From NCBI RefSeq assembly GCF_042684645.1, contig NZ_JBHULV010000038.1, positions 1 through 64,000 on the forward strand: 64,000 bases of DNA, in the 5' to 3' direction. Of this stretch, positions 17,461 to 27,464 are shown one piece after another. This DNA is from Pseudopedobacter alpinus (GTDB lineage Bacteria > Bacteroidota > Bacteroidia > Sphingobacteriales > Sphingobacteriaceae). The notes beneath the pieces were generated by a model that saw only the letters and a list, made by a program, of their open reading frames with translations, was not told the origin of the DNA and made no database searches. Position numbers and translations under genes: made by a program. Each line of letters begins with the position of its first letter. Positions within the stretch are counted from its first letter, which is position 1.

Positions 17461-19236
17461 ATGAAATATTTACACACAATAATTTTATTGCTTTTTATAG
17501 TTTCTAATGTTTCTGCACAAACAATTTATATTAAAAAACCATCAAAAGAATTAGAAAAACTAACTGATAAAGTTAAAAACACAACTGCAGATTCTTTAAT
17601 TTACTTTTTTAATAAAGGAGTTTTACTATCAAAAAAAGAGAAAAATATTGAAGCAGAAACCCAACTTAATACTTTATTAATACAAAGATTATATGTTGGT
17701 GGAGAACATGATAAAACTGTTAAATATTTTTTAACAGCAGTTAAACAATTTGAAAATCTTAAACCTTATGATGAAAGGATACTACTTTACTTTGAAGGTT
17801 CTGGTGTGTATTCTAAAAATAAAGAATTTGAAACAGCCCTAAAATTTATAAAAAAAGGATTAGAGGATGCTGAGAAATTAAATTTATCTGTTTTTATCGC
17901 TGATGGATATAATAGAAAAGGAGTTGTTTTAGAAAGACAAGGACATTTGGATGAGGCAATGACTTTGTTTCAAAACAGTTTAAAAATTAACGAAGCTATA
18001 AAAGATGAAAATGCTATTTCATATTCATTAGATAATATTTCTGGAATATATGGTGCTAAAAACCAGCCTTTAAAAGGGTTACCTTTCCAAAAAAGAAGTT
18101 TAGCCATCAGAAAAAAGTTGAATAATGAGTTTGCAATTTCTATTGCATTAATTAATATTTCAGAATCATATAATTTATTAAATCAATTAGATAGTGCAAT
18201 TATCTATGCTAAACAATCTTTAGCAATATCTCATAAAATTCACTTTGTAGATTTAGAGCAATATACATTAAATCATTTATCAGAGATTTACAAAAAACAA
18301 GGCAAATACAACTTAGCTTTAAATTTCAAAGAACAAGGTATTACACTTAAGGACAGTATTTTCAATGAAAAGAAATCTCAACAAATAAAAGAATTAACTA
18401 CCCAATACGAAACCGAGAAAAAGGAACAACAAATCAAAGACCTTAGTTTAAAAACGAAAATTAAAGATTTAGAAATTGAAAAAAAGAATACGCTTTTAAT
18501 ACTTGGCGTTGCATTATTGTTTTTAATATTAATGAGTGTTTGGTTTTACTTAAATCAACGAAAAATTAAAAACAAAATAGCTTTACAAAAAGCCATAATT
18601 AATCAGCAAGATATTGCTACCAAGGCAGTTTTAGATGCCGAGGAAAGAGAAAGAAGACGTATTGCTACCGATTTGCATGACGGCGTTGGGCAAATGCTAT
18701 CCGCAACATTAATGAATTTAAACGGTTTTGCAGCAAACATAAATGACATCCCGGTTGATGATAGAAATAACTTAGAAAAAAGCTTGGCTTTACTAAACGA
18801 AAGCTATGATGAAATGAGGAGCATATCTCACCAAATGATGCCTAATGCTTTATTAAAAGCAGGCTTAACAACAGCAGTAAGAGAGTTTTTAAGTAAAATT
18901 GACGAAAGTCAAATTAAAATAAATTTAGATATTACTGGGTTTAAAAATAAGTTAAATGATAATTTGGAAACTGTACTTTACCGGGTAATTCAAGAATCTG
19001 TTAATAATGTAATTAAACATGCAAAAGCCACCAAATTAAGTTTACAACTTAATAAAGATGAAGAAGGTATTTCAATTACTATTGAAGATAATGGCGTTGG
19101 CTTTGATCCCAATAAAAATAAAGACGGAATTGGTTTAAGTAATATTAAATCGAGAATTAACTTTATTAATGGAACTGTGGAGTATGACAGCGCACCTGGA
19201 AAAGGCACTTTTGTAAATATTTTTATACCAGCTTAA
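17461..19236 (+). CDS. TPR-containing sensor histidine kinase (HisKA_3)
   Basis: Exported sensor: signal peptide (cleaved after VSAQ), then tetratricopeptide repeats over about residues 80-290 that would lie in the periplasm, a coiled linker, one transmembrane helix (LLILGVALLFLILMSVWFYL, about 345-364), and a NarX/DegS-type kinase core. The phosphoacceptor is His406 in ATDLHDGVGQML. The ATPase domain has an N box (VIQESVNNVIKHAKA) and G motifs (IEDNGVGFDP, DGIGLSNIKSR). At 591 residues it is complete. It pairs with the divergent NarL-type regulator. Confidence 0.93.
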   Translation: MKYLHTIILLLFIVSNVSAQTIYIKKPSKELEKLTDKVKNTTADSLIYFFNKGVLLSKKEKNIEAETQLNTLLIQRLYVGGEHDKTVKYFLTAVKQFENLKPYDERILLYFEGSGVYSKNKEFETALKFIKKGLEDAEKLNLSVFIADGYNRKGVVLERQGHLDEAMTLFQNSLKINEAIKDENAISYSLDNISGIYGAKNQPLKGLPFQKRSLAIRKKLNNEFAISIALINISESYNLLNQLDSAIIYAKQSLAISHKIHFVDLEQYTLNHLSEIYKKQGKYNLALNFKEQGITLKDSIFNEKKSQQIKELTTQYETEKKEQQIKDLSLKTKIKDLEIEKKNTLLILGVALLFLILMSVWFYLNQRKIKNKIALQKAIINQQDIATKAVLDAEERERRRIATDLHDGVGQMLSATLMNLNGFAANINDIPVDDRNNLEKSLALLNESYDEMRSISHQMMPNALLKAGLTTAVREFLSKIDESQIKINLDITGFKNKLNDNLETVLYRVIQESVNNVIKHAKATKLSLQLNKDEEGISITIEDNGVGFDPNKNKDGIGLSNIKSRINFINGTVEYDSAPGKGTFVNIFIPA

Positions 19237-19362
19237 ACTATCAATTTCTAATGTGTTTTAATTAATCATAATTGAGCTACAAAAATAGCAGTTTATTAAA
19301 GAAAGCAACGTACATTTTCTTTTGAATGACATTTTTTTAACATTCTATCACACAAAACATCT

Positions 19363-19370
19363 TACATTTG
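19363..19370 (+). promoter_or_regulatory. Promoter -7 element of hscA
   Basis: TACATTTG matches TAnnTTTG, 13 bases before the hscA ATG. No strong -33 TTTG is present at the expected spacing. Confidence 0.35.
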
Positions 19371-19383
19371 TTGTTACAAGGTT

Positions 19384-21222
19384 ATGGCAAAAGTTTCAAT
19401 AAACCTGGCAACAGGTTCTTTACAAAAAGAAGATATAATAGTAGGGATAGATTTAGGTACAACTAATTCATTAGTGGCATTTATAGACCCTAAAGGACAA
19501 CCAAAGGTAATTAACGATACGGGTAAAGGAGTTTTAGTACCATCTATCGTTCATTTTAACCAAAACCAAGAGGTTATTGTTGGTAATGAGGCCAAAGATT
19601 TCTTAATCTCTGATCCTCATAACACTATTTTTTCTGTAAAAAGATTACTAGGTCGTTCTTACAATGACGTTGCAAATCATCAAAATTATTTTTCATATAA
19701 AATTATAGACGATGCTAATGACGAAAGTTTAGTGAAAATTAAAGTCGGCGATTCGTTTTACACCCCAATAGATTTATCGGCACTTATTTTAAAAGAGTTA
19801 AAATCCAGAGCAGAACATGCCCTTAAAACCAATATTAACAGAGCTGTAATTACTGTACCAGCTTATTTTAACGATTCGCAACGACAAGCCACAAGAGATG
19901 CGGGCAAATTAGCAGGTTTAGATATTTTACGAATAGTAAACGAACCCACCGCGGCAGCTTTAGCTTATGGCATAGGTTTAAACCCAGAAGAAGAAAAAAC
20001 AATTGCAGTTTACGATTTAGGCGGGGGAACTTTTGACGTTTCTATTTTAAAGATAGAAAACGGAATTTTTGAAGTTTTGGCTACCAACGGAAATACATTT
20101 TTAGGTGGCGATGATTTTGACAAAGCCATTGTTGATTATTGGATATCACAAAATAAGCTTGAAGGTGATATACCGATGCAAGAACTGCGTTTAAAGGCCG
20201 AAGAAGCTAAAAAAGCGCTATCTCATCAGAATTTGTTTAACGAGAAAATTGGCGATATTTTTTGTAGTATAGACAAACAAACTTTTGAGAGTTTAATAAA
20301 TGATAAACTACAAGAAACCATTACTGCTTGCCAAAATGCTTTAAAAGATGCCCAATTAAATGTATCAGATATAGACGAAGTAATAATGGTTGGTGGTTCT
20401 ACACGTACTGCATTGGTAAAACAAAAAGTAAGTGAGTTTTTTGAAAAGACTGTAAATGATACTATTAATCCTGATGAAGTAGTTGCTTTAGGTGCTGCCT
20501 TACAAGCAGATGTTTTGTCCGGAAACAGACAAGATATTTTATTGTTAGACGTAACCCCTCTTTCTTTAGGGATTGAAACAATGGGTGGTTTAATGGATAC
20601 CATTATCCCACGAAACTCAAAAGTACCAACCAAAGCTGGTAGGCAATACACTACCTCTGTAGATGGGCAAGTAAATATGAAAATTGCAGTTTACCAAGGC
20701 GAGAGAGATTTGGTAAAAGAAAACAGGAAACTTGCCGAATTTGAACTTAAAGGAATACCATCAATGCCAGCAGGTTTACCTAAAATAGATATTAATTTTT
20801 TGCTAAATGCTGATGGTATTTTAAGAATACAGGCTGTAGAATTACGTTCGGGAGTTAAGCAAGAGGTTGATGTAAAACCAACTTACGGCTTAATGGATGA
20901 AGAAGTTGAACAAATGTTATTAGATGCTGTAACTTACGCAAAAGACGATGTTGCACAACGTATGATAGTGGAGGCAAAAACCGAAGGCGAACAAATGGTT
21001 TATACTGTTGAACGTTTTATTAATAAAAATGGCAATTATTTAAACGTTACCGAAACTGAAGAAACATTATTATTGCTGGCCAATTTAAAAGCCGCAATTA
21101 CAAATAATGTAAAAGACGAAATTTTAGATGGTATTGATAAATTGAACGAATATACTCGTCCGTTTGCGGAGCGATTAATGGACGTTGCGGTAGCGCAAGC
21201 AATGAAAGGGAAAAATATTTAA
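19384..21222 (+). CDS. hscA: Hsp70-family chaperone, HscA-like
   Basis: Hsp70 ATPase chaperone of the Fe-S cluster assembly branch. The N-terminal MAKVSINLATGSLQKEDI extension followed by GIDLGTTNSLVAF is typical of HscA rather than DnaK, and the 612-residue length with a shortened C-terminal lid agrees. Phosphate-binding and connect motifs are present (VYDLGGGTFDVS; VGGSTRTALVKQKV). Known HscA works with HscB to release clusters from IscU; neither hscB nor isc genes are in this window, so the functional assignment rests on the protein sequence. Confidence 0.85.
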   Translation: MAKVSINLATGSLQKEDIIVGIDLGTTNSLVAFIDPKGQPKVINDTGKGVLVPSIVHFNQNQEVIVGNEAKDFLISDPHNTIFSVKRLLGRSYNDVANHQNYFSYKIIDDANDESLVKIKVGDSFYTPIDLSALILKELKSRAEHALKTNINRAVITVPAYFNDSQRQATRDAGKLAGLDILRIVNEPTAAALAYGIGLNPEEEKTIAVYDLGGGTFDVSILKIENGIFEVLATNGNTFLGGDDFDKAIVDYWISQNKLEGDIPMQELRLKAEEAKKALSHQNLFNEKIGDIFCSIDKQTFESLINDKLQETITACQNALKDAQLNVSDIDEVIMVGGSTRTALVKQKVSEFFEKTVNDTINPDEVVALGAALQADVLSGNRQDILLLDVTPLSLGIETMGGLMDTIIPRNSKVPTKAGRQYTTSVDGQVNMKIAVYQGERDLVKENRKLAEFELKGIPSMPAGLPKIDINFLLNADGILRIQAVELRSGVKQEVDVKPTYGLMDEEVEQMLLDAVTYAKDDVAQRMIVEAKTEGEQMVYTVERFINKNGNYLNVTETEETLLLLANLKAAITNNVKDEILDGIDKLNEYTRPFAERLMDVAVAQAMKGKNI

Positions 21223-21332
21223 CTTAAATTACAGGATATATTTAAAAATTGTATATTGTAGCTACAAACTTTGAGTAGGATTTTGAATTGTTGATTTGGT
21301 TTGTTTAATTATTTGGGAATTAAAATATCAAC

Positions 21333-22202
21333 ATGAAGAAACCGGAAGAACAAAAGACGATAACTATTACACAACCAGAATTTGCATTTCAAAATCACGA
21401 AAGGCAAAAGCAATCGCTTGAATTAGCTATTGCCGACCAACAAATTCAATATCAAAAAAGAGAGAAAAAGAAAACCCAGTTAGAGTTGCTTATTGCCAAC
21501 CAAGAGCTTTCATTCCAAAATGAAGAAAAAGAAAAAAGAGCTGCCGAATTAGTTATTGCAAATAAAGAATTAGCTTTTCAAAATAAAGAAAAGGAAAAAA
21601 GAGCAGCAGAATTAGTTATTGCTAATGAAGAGCTGGCTTTTCAAAATCAACAAAAAGAAAAAAAGGCTATAGAATTGTTAATTGCCAATGAGGAACTCGC
21701 TTTTCAAAATCAAGAAAAAGAAAAAAGAGCAATAGAATTAATTATCGCTAATAAAGAGCTTGCTTACCAAAATCAAGAAAAAGAAAAAAGAGCAGCAGAA
21801 TTAATTATTGCAAATAAGGAATTAGCATTTCAAAACGAAGAAAAAGAGCAAAGAGCGGCAGAATTAGTTATAGCTAATAAAGAATTAGCATTTCAAAACG
21901 AAGAAAAAGAAAAAAGAGCGGCAGAATTAGTGTTGGCTAATAAAGAACTTGAAAAAGTTGAGAATTATTTAAGAGACCACATTAAGGATTTAGAAGAAGT
22001 TACTTTTATAACCTCTCATAAAGTGAGGCAACCTGTAGCTAATATTATAGGTTTAGCAATGATATTAGAAACACCTCAAACTAGTGAAGAAATCATTAAA
22101 ATTGTTGGTTACATTACTAAATCAGTGACAGACTTAGATGCATTTACCAAAGAGCTCAGTAAATCTATAAGTGAATTAGAAAAAAAATGGAAAGAAAAAT
22201 AA
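21333..22202 (+). CDS. Coiled-coil repeat protein ending in a lone histidine-kinase dimerisation domain
   Basis: The 289-residue protein has three parts. Residues 1-22 are polar. Residues 23-211 are nine tandem 21-residue units (type EKEKRAAELVIANKELAFQN), three heptads each, giving a predicted continuous coiled coil. Residues 212-289 look like a HisKA dimerisation/phosphotransfer hairpin: EEVTFITSHKVRQPVANIIG places a phosphoacceptor-type His at 229, followed by a second amphipathic helix. The chain ends there: no HATPase_c domain (no N, G1 or G2 box) follows in any frame, since a convergent gene begins immediately. No signal peptide or membrane helix is visible, so it should be cytosolic. 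It may be a phosphotransfer or kinase-docking element, a kinase inhibitor, or a truncated kinase. Confidence 0.8.
   Translation: MKKPEEQKTITITQPEFAFQNHERQKQSLELAIADQQIQYQKREKKKTQLELLIANQELSFQNEEKEKRAAELVIANKELAFQNKEKEKRAAELVIANEELAFQNQQKEKKAIELLIANEELAFQNQEKEKRAIELIIANKELAYQNQEKEKRAAELIIANKELAFQNEEKEQRAAELVIANKELAFQNEEKEKRAAELVLANKELEKVENYLRDHIKDLEEVTFITSHKVRQPVANIIGLAMILETPQTSEEIIKIVGYITKSVTDLDAFTKELSKSISELEKKWKEK
21399..21965 (+). repeat. Nine tandem 63-bp in-frame repeats
   Basis: Nine consecutive 63-base units encode the 21-residue coiled-coil repeats. Units 3-9 are the most alike at the protein level but differ at many synonymous sites, which suggests an old array kept by selection rather than a very recent expansion. 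Confidence 0.9.
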
Positions 22203-22214
22203 TTTCTTTCCATT
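22186..22214. terminator. Bidirectional hairpin between convergent genes
   Basis: AATGGAAAGAAA (22186-22197) pairs perfectly with TTTCTTTCCATT (22203-22214). It overlaps the end of the repeat protein gene and lies just beyond the end of the convergent minus-strand gene. Confidence 0.6.
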
Positions 22215-22221
22215 AAATCAA

Positions 22222-22515
22222 TTATTTTAAATTATCTATTGCTTCTTGCTCTCTTAAGCCAGCAATATCATTTTTGCCTTCAAAAGTATTTTTTACTTCT
22301 TCAAAGTTTTCAAAAACGGTAGCAATAGAATCTAAAATTTCAGCAGCATTTTGATGCATAATGCCCAATTTATCCTCTAATTTTTTATTATTCAGCTCCA
22401 TATTATCAACTTCAATTTTGCCTATTTTCTGGATTACAGCAGTTTGGCTATGTTTTAAATCCTCCAATTCTCTACCTATTTTCTCCATTAATTCAAACTT
22501 TTTTAGCTTATCCAT
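22222..22515 (-). CDS. Small coiled-coil protein of unknown function
   Basis: The 97-residue, highly charged, almost entirely helical product (MDKLKKFELMEKIGRELEDL...) has heptad-like spacing and no membrane segment or recognised motif. It is convergent with the lone-HisKA repeat protein. I see no basis for a function. Confidence 0.65.
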   Translation of the reverse strand: MDKLKKFELMEKIGRELEDLKHSQTAVIQKIGKIEVDNMELNNKKLEDKLGIMHQNAAEILDSIATVFENFEEVKNTFEGKNDIAGLREQEAIDNLK

Positions 22516-22835
22516 TTTTTATTTTTTTTAGTTTATAGAATCATATATCCAGTAATAGTGCCAAAAAACAATTTGGTTTAAAATGTTTTTTTAGATGTTG
22601 AAATTTTAATTCTTGATAGTATTTGAATCTTAAGCATGAATATTTTTAAAGTTGGACTTACAATTACTTTATGCGTAATCTGTCTGCAAAACATACACAG
22701 TTAGTAATACATGGATAAGTTTAAAATTTTACTTAAAATAGTAATAAACAAAAATTATGAATAGATACTGAAACCGATCTATAGAAAGAGCAAAACTAAA
22801 TCTCATTTTGTTAAACCCAACCCAACAAAATACGC
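22516..22835. other. Intergenic stretch without a recognised gene
   Basis: About 320 AT-rich bases between the coiled-coil gene and the PorP gene. A 22-codon frame starting at 22636 encodes a signal-like peptide but has no other support. Near the right end, ATTTTGTT (22805-22812) and AACAAAAT (22824-22831) could form a weak terminator for the minus-strand PorP gene. Nothing else is evident. Confidence 0.5.
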
Positions 22836-23798
22836 TTAAAACTTAATTCCTAAAACAAACTCATGCGAGCCTGTGTTAATTGTTTTTATACTCGAAATAC
22901 TACTATCATATGCATATCCAACATCAAACATTTTATTAACGGTAAAGCCAACTAAAAATGCTACTGCATCTTTTTTCCTGTAAGAACTTCCTATCCAAAA
23001 ATTATTTCTAAAGGCAACTTTTAAATTCACATCTAATGCTTTTGGTAGCGGATCTACATACTTTAACATTAAAGATGGTATTACAGAAACATCTTCCCCA
23101 ATAAAAAAACGATAACCCCCAGTTACAAAATAATGAGGCACACCAGCTCCTTGATCTGTTAAATCGTTAAAATTTAGCTTTGTTTTTAAAACCTGTTGCA
23201 TAGAAGCGCCCACAAAAAACTGAGAACCATAAAGATAAATCCCTAAGTTAATATCAGGTGTCCAATTAATAATTTGTCCGGTGGTTACAACAGGGTCATT
23301 TGGGTCTTCAAACATTAAAACATCGGTATTTAGTCCTATTCTACTTACACCTGCTCCTAAACCAAAAGAAAGGTTTGCTAAATCGCCAAGCATTAAATGG
23401 TAAGCATAAGTTAAATTTAAGGTGGTTCTATTGATGGGGCCGGTTTCATCATTAAGTGCAGTAAAACCTATTCCATGATGATTATCCGAAGACATATAAC
23501 TGTCTTTATCTGACCTAGTGTAAGGTTCTTCAATACCATAATCTGCAGAACCTGCTGTTAAAATACTCCCATCTAAATTTAAAGGTGTATGTACTGTAAG
23601 GTAACCAGTTTTTGGCGCATCTTTAACACCAAGCCATTGGTTTCTAAACCCCATTTTTACGTTTACGGCCCTATACATTCCGGTAACTGCTGGGTTTATA
23701 ATGTCGTAATTTTGAAAATATTGAGAATAATGCGGCCTTTGTTGTGCAAAAACAAATGTGCTAAGTAGCATAAAAGCTATAAATAAAAATCTCTTCAT
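22836..23798 (-). CDS. PorP/SprF-family type IX secretion outer-membrane protein (copy 1)
   Basis: Outer-membrane barrel-like protein of the PorP/SprF family, needed for surface attachment or export of T9SS substrates. A signal peptide (cleaved after FVFAQ) is followed by the family start RPHYSQYFQNYDIINPAVTGMY in two conserved blocks, then strand-rich sequence to the C-terminal LGIKF. At 320 residues it has the usual size. It begins 1 base after the end of the giant PKD protein gene, the usual adhesin-SprF arrangement, so it probably serves that partner. Paralogous to the copy at 39324. Confidence 0.92.
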   Translation of the reverse strand: MKRFLFIAFMLLSTFVFAQQRPHYSQYFQNYDIINPAVTGMYRAVNVKMGFRNQWLGVKDAPKTGYLTVHTPLNLDGSILTAGSADYGIEEPYTRSDKDSYMSSDNHHGIGFTALNDETGPINRTTLNLTYAYHLMLGDLANLSFGLGAGVSRIGLNTDVLMFEDPNDPVVTTGQIINWTPDINLGIYLYGSQFFVGASMQQVLKTKLNFNDLTDQGAGVPHYFVTGGYRFFIGEDVSVIPSLMLKYVDPLPKALDVNLKVAFRNNFWIGSSYRKKDAVAFLVGFTVNKMFDVGYAYDSSISSIKTINTGSHEFVLGIKF

Positions 23799-23799
23799 A

Positions 23800-26700
23800 C
23801 TACCTTAGCAAGGTTACAGAACCTGTGTACCTATTACGGCCGTTATTTGGTTCAATAATATAATAGTAAACACCTACTGGCACATCATTACTTTTAAATT
23901 TACCATCCCAAGGAGTGTTATACTGTTGTGCAAAAAATACTTGCTGCCCATACCTATTAAATATTTTGATGGTAGCATTTACAAATGTTTCCAAGTATTT
24001 AATAGACCACATATCGTTAATACCGTCGTTATTTGGCGAAAACACATTTGGAATAAAAGGATCCACATGAACTATAACATTTACCTCGTCTGCTACCATA
24101 CAACCTTCTTTTGAAGTTAATGTTAAGGTATATTTAGTAGTTTCTTTAGGTGATGCAATTGGATTTGGGATGCTATCATTACTTAAACCAATTGAGGGCG
24201 TCCATTTATATTTCAATTGAGAACCAACAATTATTGGGTTTAATTGCTTCTCTCCAACCAGCAAAATATTCAAATCTTCTCCAATCTCAAGTTTAGGAAT
24301 ATCAACCACCGTTATGGTGCTTTTTATACTGTCTTGGCAGCCTTTATTAGATATAAATGTAAATGTGATTAAGTGACTACCTACACCAGCAATTTCTGGG
24401 TCAAAATAATTTCCACTTACTCCTTTTCCTTCAAATTTTGTTGTACCAGCAATACCATTTATTTCTTTTGCGGCTGTTAATAAAAATTTTGGTGCATTTA
24501 AACAAACATTTGGCACTTTAGTAAATTGCAATTGCGGGCTTCCATTTACTGTAATGGTAACCGGTGGAGATTCTTGAAAACAAAGTTGCCCAGAATAAGC
24601 CCTAAATACCATTTGATAATTTTTATCGACTGCTGAGGCTGGGTATTTATGGGAATAGATTTTACCAAACGTTGGCGCATTATCTGTAAACACAATTGGG
24701 CTTGTGCCTGTACTGTTTTCATAGATAATTTCTAATTTCACAATTTCTCCAAAAACAATAGTTGATGTGTTTCTGAAACTTACCTCAGTATTGCTACATA
24801 AATTATTTTTATCTAAAACATCAAAACTAACTTTTGGGTTTGAACCACTTATTTTTATGGTTTTAGTTAATGTGGTAACACATCCTTCTGTTGATGTAGC
24901 TTGTAGCTTCACATTATAAGTCCCTGTACTTAAATATCTATGTTGTGGGTTTTGCTTTACTTTTTCAATTATATCATTACTTCCATCTCCAAAATCCCAA
25001 AGCCAAGAACTTACAGTGCCTGATATTACCTCGGCGTTAAATTTCACCAAATCATTAATACAAGAACCAGGGTCAGCAAAGTTAATTTGCGCTGGGTCGT
25101 AAATTTTTATTGCTTTAGAAATTAAATCTGTACAACCAATATTTGAAGTAAGTAATAAACTCACATTATAAGTTCCACTTTTAGTAAATAAATGTGCTGG
25201 GTTTTGAAGTGTTGAAGTTGTGCCATCACCAAAATCCCATAACCATGATTTTGTACCATCTGTAGATGTAGATTTATCAACAAATGCAATATTAGTATTA
25301 GCACATAAAGAACTTAGTATTTCATAATTTGGAACAAAAGGCTTAATTACTTCAACTGATTTTTCGAATGCAAAAGAATTACAACCCAATTCACTTTGAA
25401 GCAAAAGTTTAACTTTATAAATACCTATAGCAGCGTAGGTATGAGAAGGATCTTTTAAAGTAGAAGTTTTGCCATCACCAAAGTCCCAAAGCCACGATTT
25501 AACAGTTGCACCTATGTTTTTTTCAACGTAATTAAACTGAATTGGCTTTGTAATACAAACCTTATCTACAGCTGTAAAATTTGCGTCAGGTAAATCAATC
25601 ACTTCAAAACTGTAGTTGATAATTTCTTCATCAACAGTAGAACATACGCCAGAATTTACTGGTAACGAAACTGTAATTTTAATAGGTTTAACACCGCTGG
25701 TGGCAAATTGTAAATTTGCTAATAATTTAAACTCGTATAAAACTTTGTTATTAACTACTACTTCAGTATATGTTGGACTATTCTGTACAATATCTGGTTT
25801 GGCAGCATCTATTTTCCAAACCAATTTAGTTGGGATATATGGCAAAAGCAGCTTAAAATCAAACTTGCCATCAATACAAGCTGTAGAAATTGCATCACTT
25901 GTGCCTGTTTTTAAAGCGGTAACAATAGTAGTAGAGGCAAGACTTGTTCCCGCAGAATAAGCGTAAGATTCTACCTGACCAAAGCCGTAAGCAATTGCAT
26001 TAAAACCTGTATCGGCGGCTAAACTAAAATTAGAACCCCCTAAATTATTTAACTGAATTTGTGCGTAAGAATAAGTAGGAGAATTTGGTATTGGATTAAA
26101 AGAACTGGCAAAACTATTATTGTTTATTGTAAAACTTGAAGCTTTAGAGGTAGGAATAGTTATATTTAAATACTGCTCTGTAATGTCTAATTTAGATGAC
26201 GAATAAAGCGTTATTTTATCAATACTATACTCTAAGGGGTTAAGAATTACCATATCTGGGTCTCCTACAATGGGTTGTCCGTTAGGGATTAAGTTTCTAC
26301 TATCAGAACAAACCTGCGACAAAGCGTATTGAGCAACAGATATTGGTTTATCTGATTTGATGATAGAAACAGCAGTAATAGGTGCTGTAGTATAAAACTG
26401 GCCAGAGTTTAAAACTACATTTACACCACCTACATTAACAGTAGTATTATTTTCTGATGCAATAATTCTAAAAATACTCCCAGTATTTCTGTTAAAAAAT
26501 GGTACTAAAGAAAAAACATTACCCCAACTGTCAATTGGGTAAAGTTGTTGTAAAAGCGGGTCTAAAGTAATCTGTCCGGATGTTAAAACATCACAAGTTG
26601 GAGTGCCTAAAACTAATGCAGTACTTCCTGAAAAAGCTGCAATACGTTTACAACCAGAAGTTAATGAATCCACTTCTATCAATGAACCAGTTACGTCTTG

Positions 26701-27300
26701 TGGGTTTTGGTATTGATAAACATCGCCCTTTTTGGCCAGTGTTACAGAAAACTTTGCTTGCAAAGTTCCATTAATAACTGGAGTAATATTGATTTTCGTA
26801 TTATCTTCAACAGCAATAACATTAAACTGCGAAAATGCGCCATTGCCACTAGGTTGTTGATCATAAGAAAAAGCAAAATGCTTTCTTCCTAAAGCTTCAT
26901 AAGGCAAAACTAATGTAGCAGCCGATCTAAAACCTGCAAAAACATGGGCATAAACTACAACTTTAGGTTTTCCATCATCTACCTTCACTTTTATTCCTTT
27001 ATTAATGGATGTTTTAGTGCCAGTGCCTAAAAATGAAAAATTACGAGGAACAAAAATTTCTTTTACAGTATTGGCTTGTACAGTAAAACTTTCTGAATAA
27101 GTACCACATGAAACAACACCGCTGGAATTACTTTTGGAAGTAATAAACAAAGACATAGTGGCTAAATTTCCATTTGACGGAACATGGTCTGGAAAACACA
27201 CCCAAAATTCGGAACCCTCATTAGTTACATTTTGGGCATAAGTGAATTGAAAGGAAGTAAGGAGGCCTATAAAAAAGAGCAATAATTTAAAAGGCTTCAT
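23800..27300 (-). CDS. Giant PKD-domain surface protein with gliding-motility C-terminal domain (copy 1)
   Basis: A 1166-residue T9SS substrate. A signal peptide (to TYAQ) is followed by an N-terminal domain of about 450 residues that starts NEGSEFWVCFPDHV and resembles the IgGFc-binding-type domain. Three PKD modules then follow at about 575-655, 657-735 and 738-830, each with WLWDFGDG. A cysteine-paired module, an HYR-like segment and a type B C-terminal sorting domain (FIPNVFSPNNDGINDMWSI ... FNRYGQQVFF ... WDGKF ... VGVYYYII) complete it. It is expected to be exported through the outer membrane and displayed or released. It is transcribed just before its PorP/SprF partner. Ligand unknown. 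Confidence 0.88.
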   Translation of the reverse strand: MKPFKLLLFFIGLLTSFQFTYAQNVTNEGSEFWVCFPDHVPSNGNLATMSLFITSKSNSSGVVSCGTYSESFTVQANTVKEIFVPRNFSFLGTGTKTSINKGIKVKVDDGKPKVVVYAHVFAGFRSAATLVLPYEALGRKHFAFSYDQQPSGNGAFSQFNVIAVEDNTKINITPVINGTLQAKFSVTLAKKGDVYQYQNPQDVTGSLIEVDSLTSGCKRIAAFSGSTALVLGTPTCDVLTSGQITLDPLLQQLYPIDSWGNVFSLVPFFNRNTGSIFRIIASENNTTVNVGGVNVVLNSGQFYTTAPITAVSIIKSDKPISVAQYALSQVCSDSRNLIPNGQPIVGDPDMVILNPLEYSIDKITLYSSSKLDITEQYLNITIPTSKASSFTINNNSFASSFNPIPNSPTYSYAQIQLNNLGGSNFSLAADTGFNAIAYGFGQVESYAYSAGTSLASTTIVTALKTGTSDAISTACIDGKFDFKLLLPYIPTKLVWKIDAAKPDIVQNSPTYTEVVVNNKVLYEFKLLANLQFATSGVKPIKITVSLPVNSGVCSTVDEEIINYSFEVIDLPDANFTAVDKVCITKPIQFNYVEKNIGATVKSWLWDFGDGKTSTLKDPSHTYAAIGIYKVKLLLQSELGCNSFAFEKSVEVIKPFVPNYEILSSLCANTNIAFVDKSTSTDGTKSWLWDFGDGTTSTLQNPAHLFTKSGTYNVSLLLTSNIGCTDLISKAIKIYDPAQINFADPGSCINDLVKFNAEVISGTVSSWLWDFGDGSNDIIEKVKQNPQHRYLSTGTYNVKLQATSTEGCVTTLTKTIKISGSNPKVSFDVLDKNNLCSNTEVSFRNTSTIVFGEIVKLEIIYENSTGTSPIVFTDNAPTFGKIYSHKYPASAVDKNYQMVFRAYSGQLCFQESPPVTITVNGSPQLQFTKVPNVCLNAPKFLLTAAKEINGIAGTTKFEGKGVSGNYFDPEIAGVGSHLITFTFISNKGCQDSIKSTITVVDIPKLEIGEDLNILLVGEKQLNPIIVGSQLKYKWTPSIGLSNDSIPNPIASPKETTKYTLTLTSKEGCMVADEVNVIVHVDPFIPNVFSPNNDGINDMWSIKYLETFVNATIKIFNRYGQQVFFAQQYNTPWDGKFKSNDVPVGVYYYIIEPNNGRNRYTGSVTLLR

Positions 27301-27464
27301 CTAAAAAGGTTTTTTCATTTTCTATATTATAATGCAAAGTAAACATATAGAAAATTTGAACCTAAATAAAAGATCAATTTTTAAGAAAAAAAATATTTTT
27401 TTATTAAGCTCTCAGCTAAATAATTAAGACAGATGCTAATAATTTAACAAAATAAAAATTATAA

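Noticed and set aside
20226..20651. Minus-strand 141-codon frame inside hscA
   Set aside because: Antisense shadow of the conserved Hsp70 coding sequence; composition is that of a complementary frame.
21399..21965. Tandem repeats considered as a CRISPR-like or phase-variable array
   Set aside because: Units are contiguous, in frame and code for heptads; there are no spacers and no cas genes, so it is a coding repeat.
22636..22704. 22-codon frame with a signal-like peptide
   Set aside because: Very short, with no promoter, no partner and no recognisable family; likely chance in AT-rich DNA.
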